From Diplonema japonicum (Eukaryota; Euglenozoa; Diplonemea; Diplonemida; Diplonemidae): a stretch of DNA of 64,000 nucleotides. The stretch's first letter is position 1. Each line of letters begins with the position of its first letter. The DNA is taken from assembly GCA_964019335.1 (NCBI GenBank), contig OZ025654.1, positions 620,001 to 684,000 on the forward strand. The letters run 5' to 3'. The notes beneath the pieces were generated by a model. It searched no databases. It worked only from the letters and a program-made list of their open reading frames with translations, and had not been told where the DNA came from. Shown in pieces: positions 17,718 to 27,900 of the stretch. A program made the position numbers and the translations under genes.

Positions 17718-18230
17718 GGGGGGGGGGGGGGGGGGCAAGACCTTAAACCCTTAAAAGGAAAGTGGAGTGATTAATCAGCTGAGTTAGAGTATTTTTTCTT
17801 TCTTTTTTATCAAAGCTGTTAAAGTGTTTAAGAAGCCTTTACGAAGCCCTTACAGCCAGTAGTGCTTTTATTTTTAAAAAAAAGCGTTTTGGGAGAAAAG
17901 TTATAGATTACCGTTGGATGGCGGAAAAAAAAAAGTTCTGAGTTACCGTTGTAGGGTAAAATCTGCATACGGATTTTAGAAAAAAGTATCTTTTTGCTTT
18001 ACTGTGAAAGGTGGTTATCTCAGAAAGTGTAAGAAAAATAACTACCAGTGAACCTCTAAAAACTACAAAGAAAAAAAAAAAGACAAATGCACCAAAATAC
18101 AACGAATTCTCAAATTATTCCCACAGCAATCTTCTGAGTCATCCGATAGATTGCTGAACCAGATTTAAAAATGTGGTGGAACTTTTATGTCTCGAGTGAA
18201 AGAAAAAAAATCACGAGTTGGGGGAGGGGC
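17718..18230. other. AT-rich spacer, no gene seen
   Basis: The stretch contains the 3' part of the G20 run and short A/T tracts. No coding sequence, inverted repeat or RNA gene is evident. Confidence 0.5.
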
Positions 18231-18340
18231 GGCTATGTTGGCGGGAAACGGGAAACGTTTGGAGTCCACCCCATTTCCGTTTTTCATTTTCATTTTCAGA
18301 AAGAACTAAGAATTGCGCGTTTCTTTGCCAACAAAGCCCT
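18231..18340. mobile_element. About 110-bp MITE-like element, GGCTATGTTGGC family
   Basis: GGCTATGTTGGC (18231-18242) is inverted with one mismatch at 18327-18338 (GCCAACAAAGCC). GGAAACG words lie inside, and the right end runs into G7. It is the same family as the elements at 16943 and 18702 but more diverged. Confidence 0.6.
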
Positions 18341-18342
18341 GG

Positions 18343-18701
18343 GGGGGTATCAAACCCCCTCTAAACCCATACCAAAAAAACGCTGTTCTAAGGCCATTTG
18401 ACCATATACCTGACCCATACCCGCCACAAAACACTAGACCCCGGTTTCTACCCCTCCGAGCCGTTTTTTTGCTCAAAAATGGGTGGGAATAATCAAAAAC
18501 TGGCGGTCAGGACTTGGTACCTTGATTTTTTTTTTTTAAATTTACCCATTCTTGGGCATCAAAAAGGTCGGGAGGGGAAGAAACCTTGTCTGGGGGCATT
18601 TTGTGGCGGGTCGAACGTGGTCAAATGGCCTTAGAAAAGCGTTTTTTTTTTTTTGGCAAAACTGAAGAAAACCACCTTTGCATGGGGCTTTTGATACCCC
18701 C
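18343..18701. mobile_element. About 359-bp element with about 100-bp imperfect TIRs, GGGGGTATCAAA ends
   Basis: GGGGGTATCAAA at the left is inverted at the right (TTTGATACCCCC). Further in, ACGCTGTTCTAAGGCC...GACCA (about 18380-18403) pairs with 18619-18643 with one mismatch, and CCCGCCACAAAA is also inverted. This is a second MITE-like family, wedged between two GGCTATG-type elements, so it is either nested or inserted side by side. Confidence 0.7.
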
Positions 18702-18855
18702 TAGGGCTATGTCGGCAAGAAACGGGGAAACGTTTCCGTTTCCGCTTCCGCATTTTTCAGATGCTTGAGGAAACGGCCCCAAATAAGGAAACGTTTCCGT
18801 TTCCTTATTTTCAAAAAGAATGCTTGGAAACGCATTTCTTTGCTGACATAGCCCT
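18702..18855. mobile_element. About 155-bp MITE-like element abutting a gene 3' end
   Basis: TAGGGCTATGTCGGCAAGAA (18702-18721) is inverted with few mismatches at 18834-18855 (TTGCTGACATAGCCCTG). CGTTTCC words fill the interior, including a GGAAACGTTTCCGTTTCC core. It ends about 15 bp from the ankyrin-protein stop codon. Confidence 0.7.
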
Positions 18856-18869
18856 GGGGGCCCCTTTTT

Positions 18870-19886
18870 TCAGAATCTCGAATTTTTATAAAATCTCTTC
18901 GATCGCATGGTCTCCTCACAACAGACCCATTTCAACCATGTGGGGCAGCATGACGCTGCCTTCATGAGGTACTGCGGCTTGACCTCCCCCTTTGCGTTCA
19001 CCGAGACAAGGAGGTTGCTGATGGCTGTAGAGCGGTCCCTTCTAGCAACAACACGAGGGAGGAGCCCAGAATGGTCGGGGATGTTAGGGTCCGCGCCTGC
19101 TTGTAGCAGAGCTTCAACACAATAAAACGACTTCACCTGCACCGCAACAAGAAGAGGTGTCTCCCCCGAAAGGTCTCGGGAGTTGAGGTTCACATTTGTC
19201 GCGCCTACCAGGAACCGTACCTTTTTGAAGTCGCCGTCGAAGCAAGCTACGTGCAGCGCAGTGCGGTTGAAGAAGCCCTTGGCTTGCGTGTTCACGTTAC
19301 ACCCTTTCTGAAGAAGCTCTTCTACAGTCGGGATGTCTTTGATGTCGTACAGGGGGGTTCTCCCTTTGTTGTCGGCTGCGTTCACACAGCTGTCCCCTGC
19401 AGCCATGCAGAGTGCCTTAACCATTGCTGGCGACCTTGCTGAAAAAACAGGTGTTTTCCCCTCATTATCTTTGTGTGTTACGTTGGCTCCCCAGCTTCGT
19501 AGCAACGGTATTGCCGAGCTTTGGTCGGCGGTCGCTGCTACGTGGACAGGGTTGCGGCCTTCGTGGTTCGTTACTTCTTGATCTTCGCTGTCTATGGATT
19601 CTAGTATTTCAGGCAAGGCTTCTATGTTCTCGTAGGTTATGGTGTGCATTATAGACTCGGGATCGATTTGGGGTTTTTCTCTTATAGTGATTTCAAAGCC
19701 TTCAGAGGCACCCCAGGTGGATACTTCTCCCTTGATCACCCGGCCTTCGTAGAGGACCTGCACGTGATCCTCGTCCAGTTTCAGCGCCTTGCAGGCCTCT
19801 GTCTTCACGTCCTTGGCGGTAGCGTCGCTGTTGATTGTAATCGTGCTTTGCTGCCCTCCCTCAGGTCCCTTTACTATTACATTCAT
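18870..19886 (-). CDS. Ubiquitin-like domain plus ankyrin-repeat protein
   Basis: A 338-residue protein. Residues 1-72 look like a ubiquitin-like beta-grasp domain (MNVIVKGPEGG; TAKDVKTEACKAL; VQVLYEGRVIKGE). Residues about 110-300 carry about five ankyrin repeats with the expected GxTPLHxA-type signatures (HEGRNPVHVAA, NEGKTPVFSA, NKGRTPLYDI, NRTALHVACFDGD, SGETPLLVAV, HSGLLPRVVA). The C-terminus is basic with a few Cys. The start MNVIVKG is taken because the 33 residues upstream in frame are Ser/Pro low complexity. This architecture suggests a cytosolic adaptor, perhaps a ubiquitin-pathway or proteasome-linked scaffold; that role is inferred. Confidence 0.82.
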   Translation of the reverse strand: MNVIVKGPEGGQQSTITINSDATAKDVKTEACKALKLDEDHVQVLYEGRVIKGEVSTWGASEGFEITIREKPQIDPESIMHTITYENIEALPEILESIDSEDQEVTNHEGRNPVHVAATADQSSAIPLLRSWGANVTHKDNEGKTPVFSARSPAMVKALCMAAGDSCVNAADNKGRTPLYDIKDIPTVEELLQKGCNVNTQAKGFFNRTALHVACFDGDFKKVRFLVGATNVNLNSRDLSGETPLLVAVQVKSFYCVEALLQAGADPNIPDHSGLLPRVVARRDRSTAISNLLVSVNAKGEVKPQYLMKAASCCPTWLKWVCCEETMRSKRFYKNSRF

Positions 19887-20423
19887 TTTTTTTTTGTTTT
19901 TTTGTTGCTGTGATGTGTCACATAGTGAATGGGGGAATAAGAGTGGGGGAAGAATGGATGGTGAGGAGGAGGAGGGGGGAAACACTCACGTTATTATTCC
20001 TAGGCACACGTATGTTTTTAAATTTTGCTTAGATTTCTCACAAAAAGGGGATGAAAGGAAGAAAAAAGAGGAAAAGAGCGCGGAAGAATCCTACGCACTT
20101 TTGGTAATTTGAACAACAAAACAAGAATGGAGAAAGAAGGGAGGGGGGGGGGGAAGAGAGGGAAAAAAAATAGACACCACCATTGAGAAGTCCCAGCGGG
20201 CACAATTTTCTTTTCTCCTTTTTCTTTCCCCCCCTTAGCTTCGTCCCGTTCGAGCGCCGATTTTGACCAAACGAAGAGTCGGGTTGATTGTTGTTTGTGC
20301 ACAACAAAAAAAAAATAAAAATAAACAAAATATCAGGCGCTCATCCCTTTTTAAGACTGGTGAAGAAGAAGAAGAAGAAAAATCACGTTGGAGAGAAAAG
20401 AGAAGGAAAACAGGACGTAGCAC
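19887..20423. other. Intergenic spacer, no gene seen
   Basis: The spacer is purine-rich on the + strand, with GAGGAGGAGGGGGG, AAGAAGAAG and short A runs. No coding or structured feature is supported. It contains the sedolisin 3' flank and the ankyrin-gene 5' leader. Confidence 0.5.
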
Positions 20424-22064
20424 CTACATGTTCATCAAACCCTTAAGGAGGGAAGGGTAATGAGGGGTACCGAGACCAGTGGTGGGGTCCCAGCCAGGCG
20501 CGGCTTCCCAGCCATCTTTCGTCTCGCAGCCCTCTGTCTTGCCTGAGGTGACGTCGTTGAAGGCCGTCTTGTCGGTCTTGTAAATCTGGTAAAGGGCAGG
20601 GGCAAGCAGCCCAAGGGGAGGCTTACCTGCAGCAAGCCTTGCGTCAGTAATGAGTCCAATCATGGCAGAGAAGATCGGGGTGGCACATGATGTTCCCTTT
20701 ACAGAGAGATCGCAAATCCCATGCACGCAGATAGCCACAGAGCCGCAGGCCGCGACGTCAGGGTACCCACGCCCAGTCTTGTCAAAGTACGCTGAAGGGG
20801 GAAACTTCACATTGGGCTGTGCAAAGTATGCTTCGATGGCCTCTGCCTGCCACGCCTGTCGGGTGTAGTTAGCACTGAACCCACCGCTGGAGTACTCAGC
20901 AGTGCGGGACCCAAGCTTGCAGTTCGCGGTGGCACCCACGGATGTGATATGTGGCAGGGCAGCAGGGAAGTTCGCATGGTACATGTCCACAAGGAACCCA
21001 CACCCTGCACCGTTGTCGCCAGATGCGGAGATCACGGTCAGACCACGCGCAGCAAGCTTTTGCAGTTCAGCGTCGGACCTGTCCATGTACACCTTAGTGA
21101 GGGTGTTCATCCCCTCACCGTAGGAGATTGAGAACACGTTGGGGACGTTCGTGGCGGACGAGACGTTGGAGAAGAACTCCATCCACGGCTCCTCGTTGTT
21201 GATGCTATTTTTGTTTTGGTTCGTCCACACCCATGTCTCGACCCCTGCCCCCACGCCGAGCAGGTACTGCGCGTCGAGCGCCGCTTCCTCGCCTGTCCCC
21301 GACTGGAAGGGACCTACCTTGCGGGCCATGGTTTGTCCTTTCTGAGCAGGGATGTACTTCGCCTCGAATGTTTGCAGGTCATCGGGAGAGTACCACTGCC
21401 CGAGGAACTGTGTGAAACAAGATGTGGCGTTGCCGCCCGACGGTGAGACTCCTGTAAGACCGTACGAGCTGCGAACCTCCTCAATGAAGTTAGGAACAGG
21501 AATGCCAGAGGAGACAGATGTCGCTGAGAACTTCGAAACAGTATGGTGGAAGCGAATGAGTCCGGTGACTACATCCACGACGGCGGAGACCTCTGAGGGG
21601 AGCTGGTACGCACCCTCGCAGGCACGGGTTGTGACAGTGCCGTGGGATTTCCATTTACAGAAATCCGTTTTGAAGTATGTGCGTGCTACGCCAACAGTGC
21701 ACCACGCACGGACGAAGTCTCCAGAGGGAAGCACCTCCACATCCTGCATCCCGTTGTTCTTCAGGCTGTTCACAACTGTTGTCGTGTGGGCTTCCGGTGC
21801 CTTCATTCTCTCGGATATCTCGTTCACGGTGACATACCTCCCATAGTTCGGAGAGGTGAGGTCGCTTACTTCTGAGACCTTTTGGCTGAGCCACTCCTTC
21901 GCCGCGTTGCTGTGTTTCAATGCAAATGTGAACCCTACTCGTTCATCGTCACTTGCCTTTCCTTGTTGTTGCCACTCGGCAGAGGGGAGCTTCACCTTTT
22001 CGTGGTTCACATGGGCGCCAAGGCCTGTCCCCACTGCTAGCATTGTAATTGCAATTCTCAGCAT
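20424..22064 (-). CDS. Sedolisin / tripeptidyl-peptidase I-like serine-carboxyl protease (family S53)
   Basis: A 546-residue secreted or lysosomal protease. Residues 1-17 are a signal peptide. Residues about 25-175 are the pro-domain (kumamolisin-activation type: SPNYGRYVTVNEI). The catalytic domain follows. The S53 residues are present: Glu260 and Asp264 in EEAALDAQYL, Asp350 in SASGDNGAG (oxyanion Asp), and Ser459 in GTSCATP. The SYGEG and YPDVAA motifs also match, and the C-terminal Ca-binding region is suggested by DGWEAAPGWDPTTGLG. Length is normal for TPP1-type enzymes. Such enzymes act at acid pH, removing tripeptides or cutting internally. A digestive-vacuole role in a phagotroph would fit but is inferred. 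Confidence 0.93.
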   Translation of the reverse strand: MLRIAITMLAVGTGLGAHVNHEKVKLPSAEWQQQGKASDDERVGFTFALKHSNAAKEWLSQKVSEVSDLTSPNYGRYVTVNEISERMKAPEAHTTTVVNSLKNNGMQDVEVLPSGDFVRAWCTVGVARTYFKTDFCKWKSHGTVTTRACEGAYQLPSEVSAVVDVVTGLIRFHHTVSKFSATSVSSGIPVPNFIEEVRSSYGLTGVSPSGGNATSCFTQFLGQWYSPDDLQTFEAKYIPAQKGQTMARKVGPFQSGTGEEAALDAQYLLGVGAGVETWVWTNQNKNSINNEEPWMEFFSNVSSATNVPNVFSISYGEGMNTLTKVYMDRSDAELQKLAARGLTVISASGDNGAGCGFLVDMYHANFPAALPHITSVGATANCKLGSRTAEYSSGGFSANYTRQAWQAEAIEAYFAQPNVKFPPSAYFDKTGRGYPDVAACGSVAICVHGICDLSVKGTSCATPIFSAMIGLITDARLAAGKPPLGLLAPALYQIYKTDKTAFNDVTSGKTEGCETKDGWEAAPGWDPTTGLGTPHYPSLLKGLMNM

Positions 22065-22595
22065 TTTTTGTATTTATTTTTATTTTATTTTTCTTATTTT
22101 TTATTTTGTAATGTTAAAAGAAAACTCGGCACCTTACAGCGTGAACAACAAAATAAAGTATTTAGCGAGGGTGGGGTAAATATATAAGAGGGGGGGGGGG
22201 GGGGGGAAGATAAAGAAGGCAAAGTACGAGCAGTGTAAATAGTCGCTGGTATGTATAAATGAAATGTGGGCTTTTTTTTTTTTTTAAACCATGGTTTTTC
22301 TTTTTAAAAGGAGAGGTAAAAAAAAAAAATAAAAGGGAAGGAAGGTTTTTATTTTTTATTTTTATTTTTTTATTTTGTTGTCATATAACCATGTGCTGTC
22401 TTCGTACCAAACTTGAGATGAAGCTTCTGGCTCCAAAAGAGATGAAAAAAAGTATAAAAGCAAAGTATTAAAGGCAGTCCAGCTTCCACATTTGGTTCGA
22501 GGGGGGGAGAGGGAACACAGTGACACAAGGTAATATAAGAATTATCTTTTGAGAAAGGGAGCAAGGGGGGAAAAATTCTTTTTTTTTTCCAGTTC

Positions 22596-22631
<36 letters not shown>

Positions 22632-22753
22632 CCCGTTTAAAAAAAAAAGGAGCAAGATGTTTTCATAATTCTCTTCGTTTCTTGCTGGGTCGTGCTGCTA
22701 TAAAAGTGCACAACCTGCACGCAATGCCGCAAATAAGAAAAAGGTCAAAATAA

Positions 22754-22835
22754 CTAGTTTGGCGCTTTTCAATCTGTTTACGCGCACGAGCGGGATTCTC
22801 CTCTAATAAAATAGCTCATTACGCTGTTATCAAAC
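22754..22835. repeat. Diverged dispersed repeat, copy 1
   Basis: AGTTTGGCGC, then CGCGCACGAGCG and AGCTCATTACGC, occur in the same order and spacing as in the copy at 23754-23823 (AGTTTGGTGCC, TGCGCACGAGCG, ACTCATTACGC). The linking sequence has diverged. Nature unknown. Confidence 0.5.
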
Positions 22836-23507
22836 AGAAAACTGGTGTTTCTGCGGGCTTTTGAACCCCCCCCCCCCCCAGGCATGGCGAAACGAAATGT
22901 TTTCCGCACGTTTTCGCACTTTCAGGGCTGATCCAAAACCTTCGCAACGAAAGCTGTTTTTTAACTTACTTTTTTTTTTTTTCTTCCGCTCGTTCTTTTC
23001 CGGGGCTTCAAAGCACACCAAAGATCGAGTTTTTTTTTTTTTTTTTTTTTTGTTGTCTCTTTTTTCATTTCACGCACTCAACTTGGCTTGCAGTCATAAT
23101 ACGCCAAGGTAGGCCGGCTTTTTCCCTCCCAACAATAAGACTGCGAAGAGGTCATAAGGGTGACAGTAGATACCTATTTTATTTTTATTCGAGGTTCATT
23201 CTCAGGGTAAAAATGTGCCCTCCCGTTAAATAAGGAAGGAGGCCAACACCTCTGCCATACCCTTCGAATGGGTCCCAAAATAATATCAGTATTAAAATCA
23301 GTGCCAGGACATCTGACTTTCTATAGACAAATAGTTATTATTCCCCACCCCCTAATAGCCGATCTCATAGCGGTGAGTGAGAATGGGGAGGAGGGGGTGT
23401 ATTTTTTTTTTTTTTTGGTAGAATTTTCAACCCAGCATCCCCTCGGGGGGTTATGTGGAGTTGCATCGAAAAAAAACAAAATCTTCATGGTTCTGTATTC
23501 TTTTCTT

Positions 23508-23539
<32 letters not shown>

Positions 23540-23753
23540 TTTTTTTTCTCCTTTTCTTCTTTTTTTTATCATTTGATCTTTGCTTCACCTCACACCCCTC
23601 CCTGCTTTTGTGGCAACAGCTAAAAAAGAAGGAGGACGGCGAATTTGGTGTTTTTTTTTTTTTTTTTTTTTTTTTTCCCTTCTTTTCTTTTTTTTTTTTT
23701 TCTTCCTCCATAGCAATTACACAATTGAAGAAAAAGAAAAAAAGAAAAAAAAA

Positions 23754-23823
23754 CTTAGTTTGGTGCCTTTGTTTGTGCGCACGAGCGTTGTGCTACCCTA
23801 TAAAACTACTCATTACGCATCTA
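23754..23823. repeat. Diverged dispersed repeat, copy 2
   Basis: Second copy of the repeat described at 22754-22835, 1 kb away in the same orientation. Conserved blocks separated by variable bases could mean a small RNA gene pair or an old element. No Pol III box or snRNA signature was recognised. Confidence 0.5.
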
Positions 23824-24029
23824 TCCTCGAGTTTCTTTAAAATAAAATTGTTTAAAAAAAAAAATAGATAATAGTTAGGTACTATCCTCATCAGGCTTTT
23901 TTTGCTTGGGGCAATTTACTCCCAAGAGGGAAGACGAGGTAGTGTAGAAGGTTTTAAAAAAAAAGGAGAGTCCGAAGAAGAGACAAACAGAGAACATAAA
24001 TGAAGAGAAAAAAAAAAAGAAAAAAAAAT

Positions 24030-24310
24030 GGGGCTTTGATTGCAACACTAGGTGGCGTTAAGCGTGCAATGAAGCACGAACTACCTACTTATTACAGGGG
24101 GCGCTCCTCGGCCGAGCAGTAGCTTCTTCTGCGTTCCGCGTCGTGTCCTAATGCGTGCGGTGTGCTCAACCCTAGCGGTAACCAAGATTCTGCGCTCGTG
24201 CAGTTTGCTGCCTGTTCGTCACCCTGAGCATCTGCATTACGTTCTTCCACTCGGGCGCTACCGGTGATGACCGACGAGGAGGTCAACAGCGAACAACACA
24301 TCTGATGTAC
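24030..24310. other. GC-richer non-coding candidate locus
   Basis: About 280 bp of mixed, non-low-complexity sequence is embedded in AT/homopolymer spacer. No convincing protein frame exists (the only minus frame, 70 residues, has no domain). GTGATGA near 24265 and CTGA near 24301 resemble snoRNA C and D boxes, but no terminal stem or guide was established. It may be a structured RNA gene or a relic of a mobile element. Confidence 0.25.
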
Positions 24311-24929
24311 TTCTTATATTTTCATGTTATCCCCACCACCTAAAAAACCAAATGTCAAATTGAAGTTCTTGCGCCTGTCCAAGAGAAAGGGTAGGGAGGG
24401 GGCGGGGGGGTTAAACTCTTGATGTAACGACAGCACCTCAGCTGTCCCATCAAAAAACATTCCCCAAGTAGCCTAGCCTCACCATCTCCTTACTCCTTCT
24501 TCTTTCTTCTTCTTCTTCCTCTTCTTTTTTTTCTCTTCTTTCATGGTCGCGAGGCAATGGGATGGACCTGGGAAGGAGGTGTTCATAGAGTATTTCTTTA
24601 TTACCTGCTAAAAGAAAAACTAGTGTAGGTGGTTCCTCGTTTACCGCTTACCGGACCAACGGGACGAAAGAGAGGGAGGGGGGGGGGGGGGGGGGGGGTA
24701 GAATAAGAAACAAAATGAGAGGGAAAAAAATGCCTTTAAGGCGGGGTGAATAATAAGCACGATGGAATCACAACGGAGGCCCACTTCTATCCTTAGAATG
24801 GTTTTTTTTATTTATTATTCCCTTTTTTCTGGGGGGGTTTTCTTTTCAAAAAAAAAGTTTTTCTTTTTGTTAACTTTTACAAAAGAGAGCAAATAATTGT
24901 ACAAGAAAAAATAATTAGGGGAAAAAAGA

Positions 24930-27900
24930 TCAAATTTGCGCATATTGCAAGGAAGGGGCGGCACCAATCTCTGTGCCTGAAGAGGCCCTCCTTGCCTCAG
25001 ACTCGAGGTCTGTGTAGACAGACTCTCTGCGTGTTGTCTCCTCGGAGAGGGTCCTAGTGAAGGTGTTGAGATCCACCTGTTGGCTTCTTCTGTATAGGTA
25101 GAACCCCACCATGCCTACGATGGCTAAGAAGCCTACTATAGCGAGTAAGATATAGAGAATCAACGAGCCTTTGGACACACCATCGTCGCTATCTGCTGCA
25201 CCCTTGAGGGTCCCGTCCACGTTCCATTTCTCGTCCGGAACAACGTATTCTTGAGGAGCCTGTTCCTTGGGTGTAGGGTTGGTAGGGGTGGCCCCCTCGG
25301 GTGTCGACTTGTCGGGGTCCCCAGGCGGGCGGATCGCGTTGCAAGTTGCCCTCCCGCCTGTTGCCCGTATCCCGTTCTGACACGTGCAAACAAAGTCCTT
25401 CAAACTGTCCCAGGTCTGCACAGGATCGTTGCACTCCTGCTCCACCCCGCAAGGTCCTGCGGAGCACTCGTTTTTATCGCACACAGCAGGGCCGTCTACT
25501 TGTTTCCTATCAATGTTCTTACACGTGCACACAAAGTCATGCCGCGATAGGTATGTCACATCTGGGTCATCGCAGCTCTGCCTCGCTCTGTCGCCGCATG
25601 GGTAGGGGTCGGTCTCGCACTCATTGTATTCGCACGTTGCCTTCCCGCCTGTCGCCTTCACTCCGTTGGGGCATGTGCAGGTGAAGTCTTTCAAACTCGT
25701 TGATGACTTATCAAGATCATCGCACACCTGCCCCTCGTCGCCGCAGGGCGTTCTCTTGCACTCGTCGTACTCACATGCTGCAGGGGATCCCACCTTCTGC
25801 ACGCTTGTGTCATTTTCGCAGCTGCACACATAGTCGTGCTGCATGTTGTACCGGTCATCCGGGTCGTTGCATGTCTGCCCCTGGCCGCAAGGGTCTTCGT
25901 CGCACTCGTCCAGCTCGCATGTTGCATTACCCCCAGTAGCCGTCACCCCGTTGATGCATGTGCAGGTGAAGTCCTTCAGAGAGTGTCGTGAGATATTTTC
26001 GTCTTTACACGCTTGGCCTGACATGCAGCTCACCACCTGGCACTCGTCGTACTCGCACAACGCAGGGCCGTCCACTTGCTTCAAGCTTGCATCGCTATCA
26101 CAGGTGCATTCGTAGTCGTGCTGCATGTTGTATCTTGCATCAGGGTCGTTGCAGGATTGCCCTACACCGCAAGGGGCAGCTAGGCATTCATCTAGCTCGC
26201 ATGTTGCACTACCTCCAGTAGCCTTCACCCCGTTGATGCATGTGCAAGTGAAGTCCTTCCGAGAGTGTCGTGAAGTGTTCACGTCCTCGCACGTTTGGCC
26301 TGACATGCAGCTCACCACCTGGCACTCGTCGTACTCGCACAACGCAGGGCCGTCCACCTGGATCAGCGACGTGTCGTTGTCGCAGGTGCAGGTGAAGTCA
26401 TGTTGCATGTTGTACTTCTTATCAGGGTCATTGCAAGTCTGTCCCGCACCACAAGGGTCCACTGTGCACTCATCCAGCTCACAAGTGGCAATACCACCAG
26501 ATGCCTGCACACCGTTGGCACATGTACACGTGAAGTCTTTCAAGGAATGCACAGACTTATTCAGATCCAAACACGTCTGCATAGCCCCACAGAGGTTGTT
26601 GTTGCACTCATCATTCTCACATGTTGCAGGGCCATCCACTTGCATGATGCTTGTGTCCGCATCGCAGGTGCAGGTGAAGTCGTGTTGCATGTTGTACTTC
26701 TTGTCAGGGTCATTGCAAGTCTGTCCTGCCCCGCAAGGGTTCGTTGTGCACTCATCCAGCTCACAAGTGGCAATACCACCAGATGCCTGCACACCGTTGG
26801 CACATGTACACGTGAAGTCTTTCAAGGAATGCACAGACTTATTCGGGTCCAAACACGTCTGCATAGCCCCACAGAGGTTGTTGTTGCACTCATCATTCTC
26901 ACATGCTGCAGGGCCATCCACTTGCATGATGCTTGTGTCCGCATCGCAGGTGCAGGTGAAGTCGTGTTGCATGTTGTACTTCTTGTCAGGGTCATTGCAA
27001 GTCTGTCCTGCCCCGCAAGGGTTCGTTGTGCACTCATCCAGCTCACACGTCGCGCTACCGCCAGTTGCTTGCACACCATTAGTACAGGTGCAGGTGAAGT
27101 CCTTCAGCGAGTGCCGTGAAACGTTTGGGTCAAGACACGTTTGCCCTGTTGCACAAATAGTCTGCAAGCACTCATCGTACGTACACTTTGCCGGGCTATC
27201 GACCTGGAACACAGTAGCGTCGCTGTCACAAGTGCACGTGAAGTCGTGCTGGCTCGTGTACTTCTTATTGGGATCGTTGCAAGTCTGCCCTGTACCGCAG
27301 GGATCAGCTACGCATTCGTCCAGCTCGCATGTGGCGCTGCCACCCGTTGCCTTTACGCCATTTGTACATGTGCAAGTAAAGTCCTTCAACTTGTGTGTGC
27401 TTTGGTCCGGATCCACGCACAACTGCCCTGTAGCACAGGGGTTGGCCACACACTCATCGTAAGAGCACAAAGCTGGACCGTCTATCTGTGTTCTCGTGGG
27501 GTCGGAAGCGCAAGTGCACGTGAAGTCATGCTGGCTCGTGTACATCTTGTTGGGGTCGTTGCAAGTCTGCCCTGTGCCACAAGGGGCTTTCGTGCACTCA
27601 TCCAATTCACATGTGGCACTCCCGCCAGTCGCCTTCACACCGTTGGTGCACGTGCAGATAAAATCGTTCTTCACGGCAGAAGACGTGTCAGGGTCATTAC
27701 ATGTCTGTGGGGCTGCGCAAGGTGACGCTAAACACTCGTCAAGTACGCATGACGCAGGCATGCCCGGTGCAGTCCCCGTAGCGGGTGCATTGCACGAGCA
27801 AACGAAGTCGTTCAGGGATGCAGGAGTAGTGACTGGATCGGAGCAGGCTTGGCTTCCACATGGGTTGGCAAGGCACTCATCCAGGACACAGGTAGCGAGT

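Larger units (their letters stand above)
22065..24929. other. 2.9-kb gene-poor spacer rich in homopolymers
   Basis: No protein gene is supported; all frames are Lys/Phe low complexity. The spacer holds very long homopolymers (G about 18 near 22190; T about 33 near 22600; C14 at 22866-22879; T runs near 23030, 23530 and 23655; G about 20 near 24678). It also contains a diverged repeat pair (22754 and 23754), a CCCCAGGCATGGCGAAACG end resembling the MITE-like family (near 22875), and one GC-richer non-repetitive stretch (24030-24310). It separates the sedolisin from the EGF protein. Confidence 0.6.

Noticed and set aside
17568-17774. Repeated TGTGCGAGAATGCGAG as a CRISPR-like or coding repeat
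   Set aside because: Copies are in both orientations, irregularly spaced and confined to the ends of an inverted-repeat element; they are subterminal transposon repeats in a eukaryotic context.
22259-23871. Numerous Phe- or Lys-rich frames in the spacer
   Set aside because: Pure homopolymer translation with no domain or normal composition.
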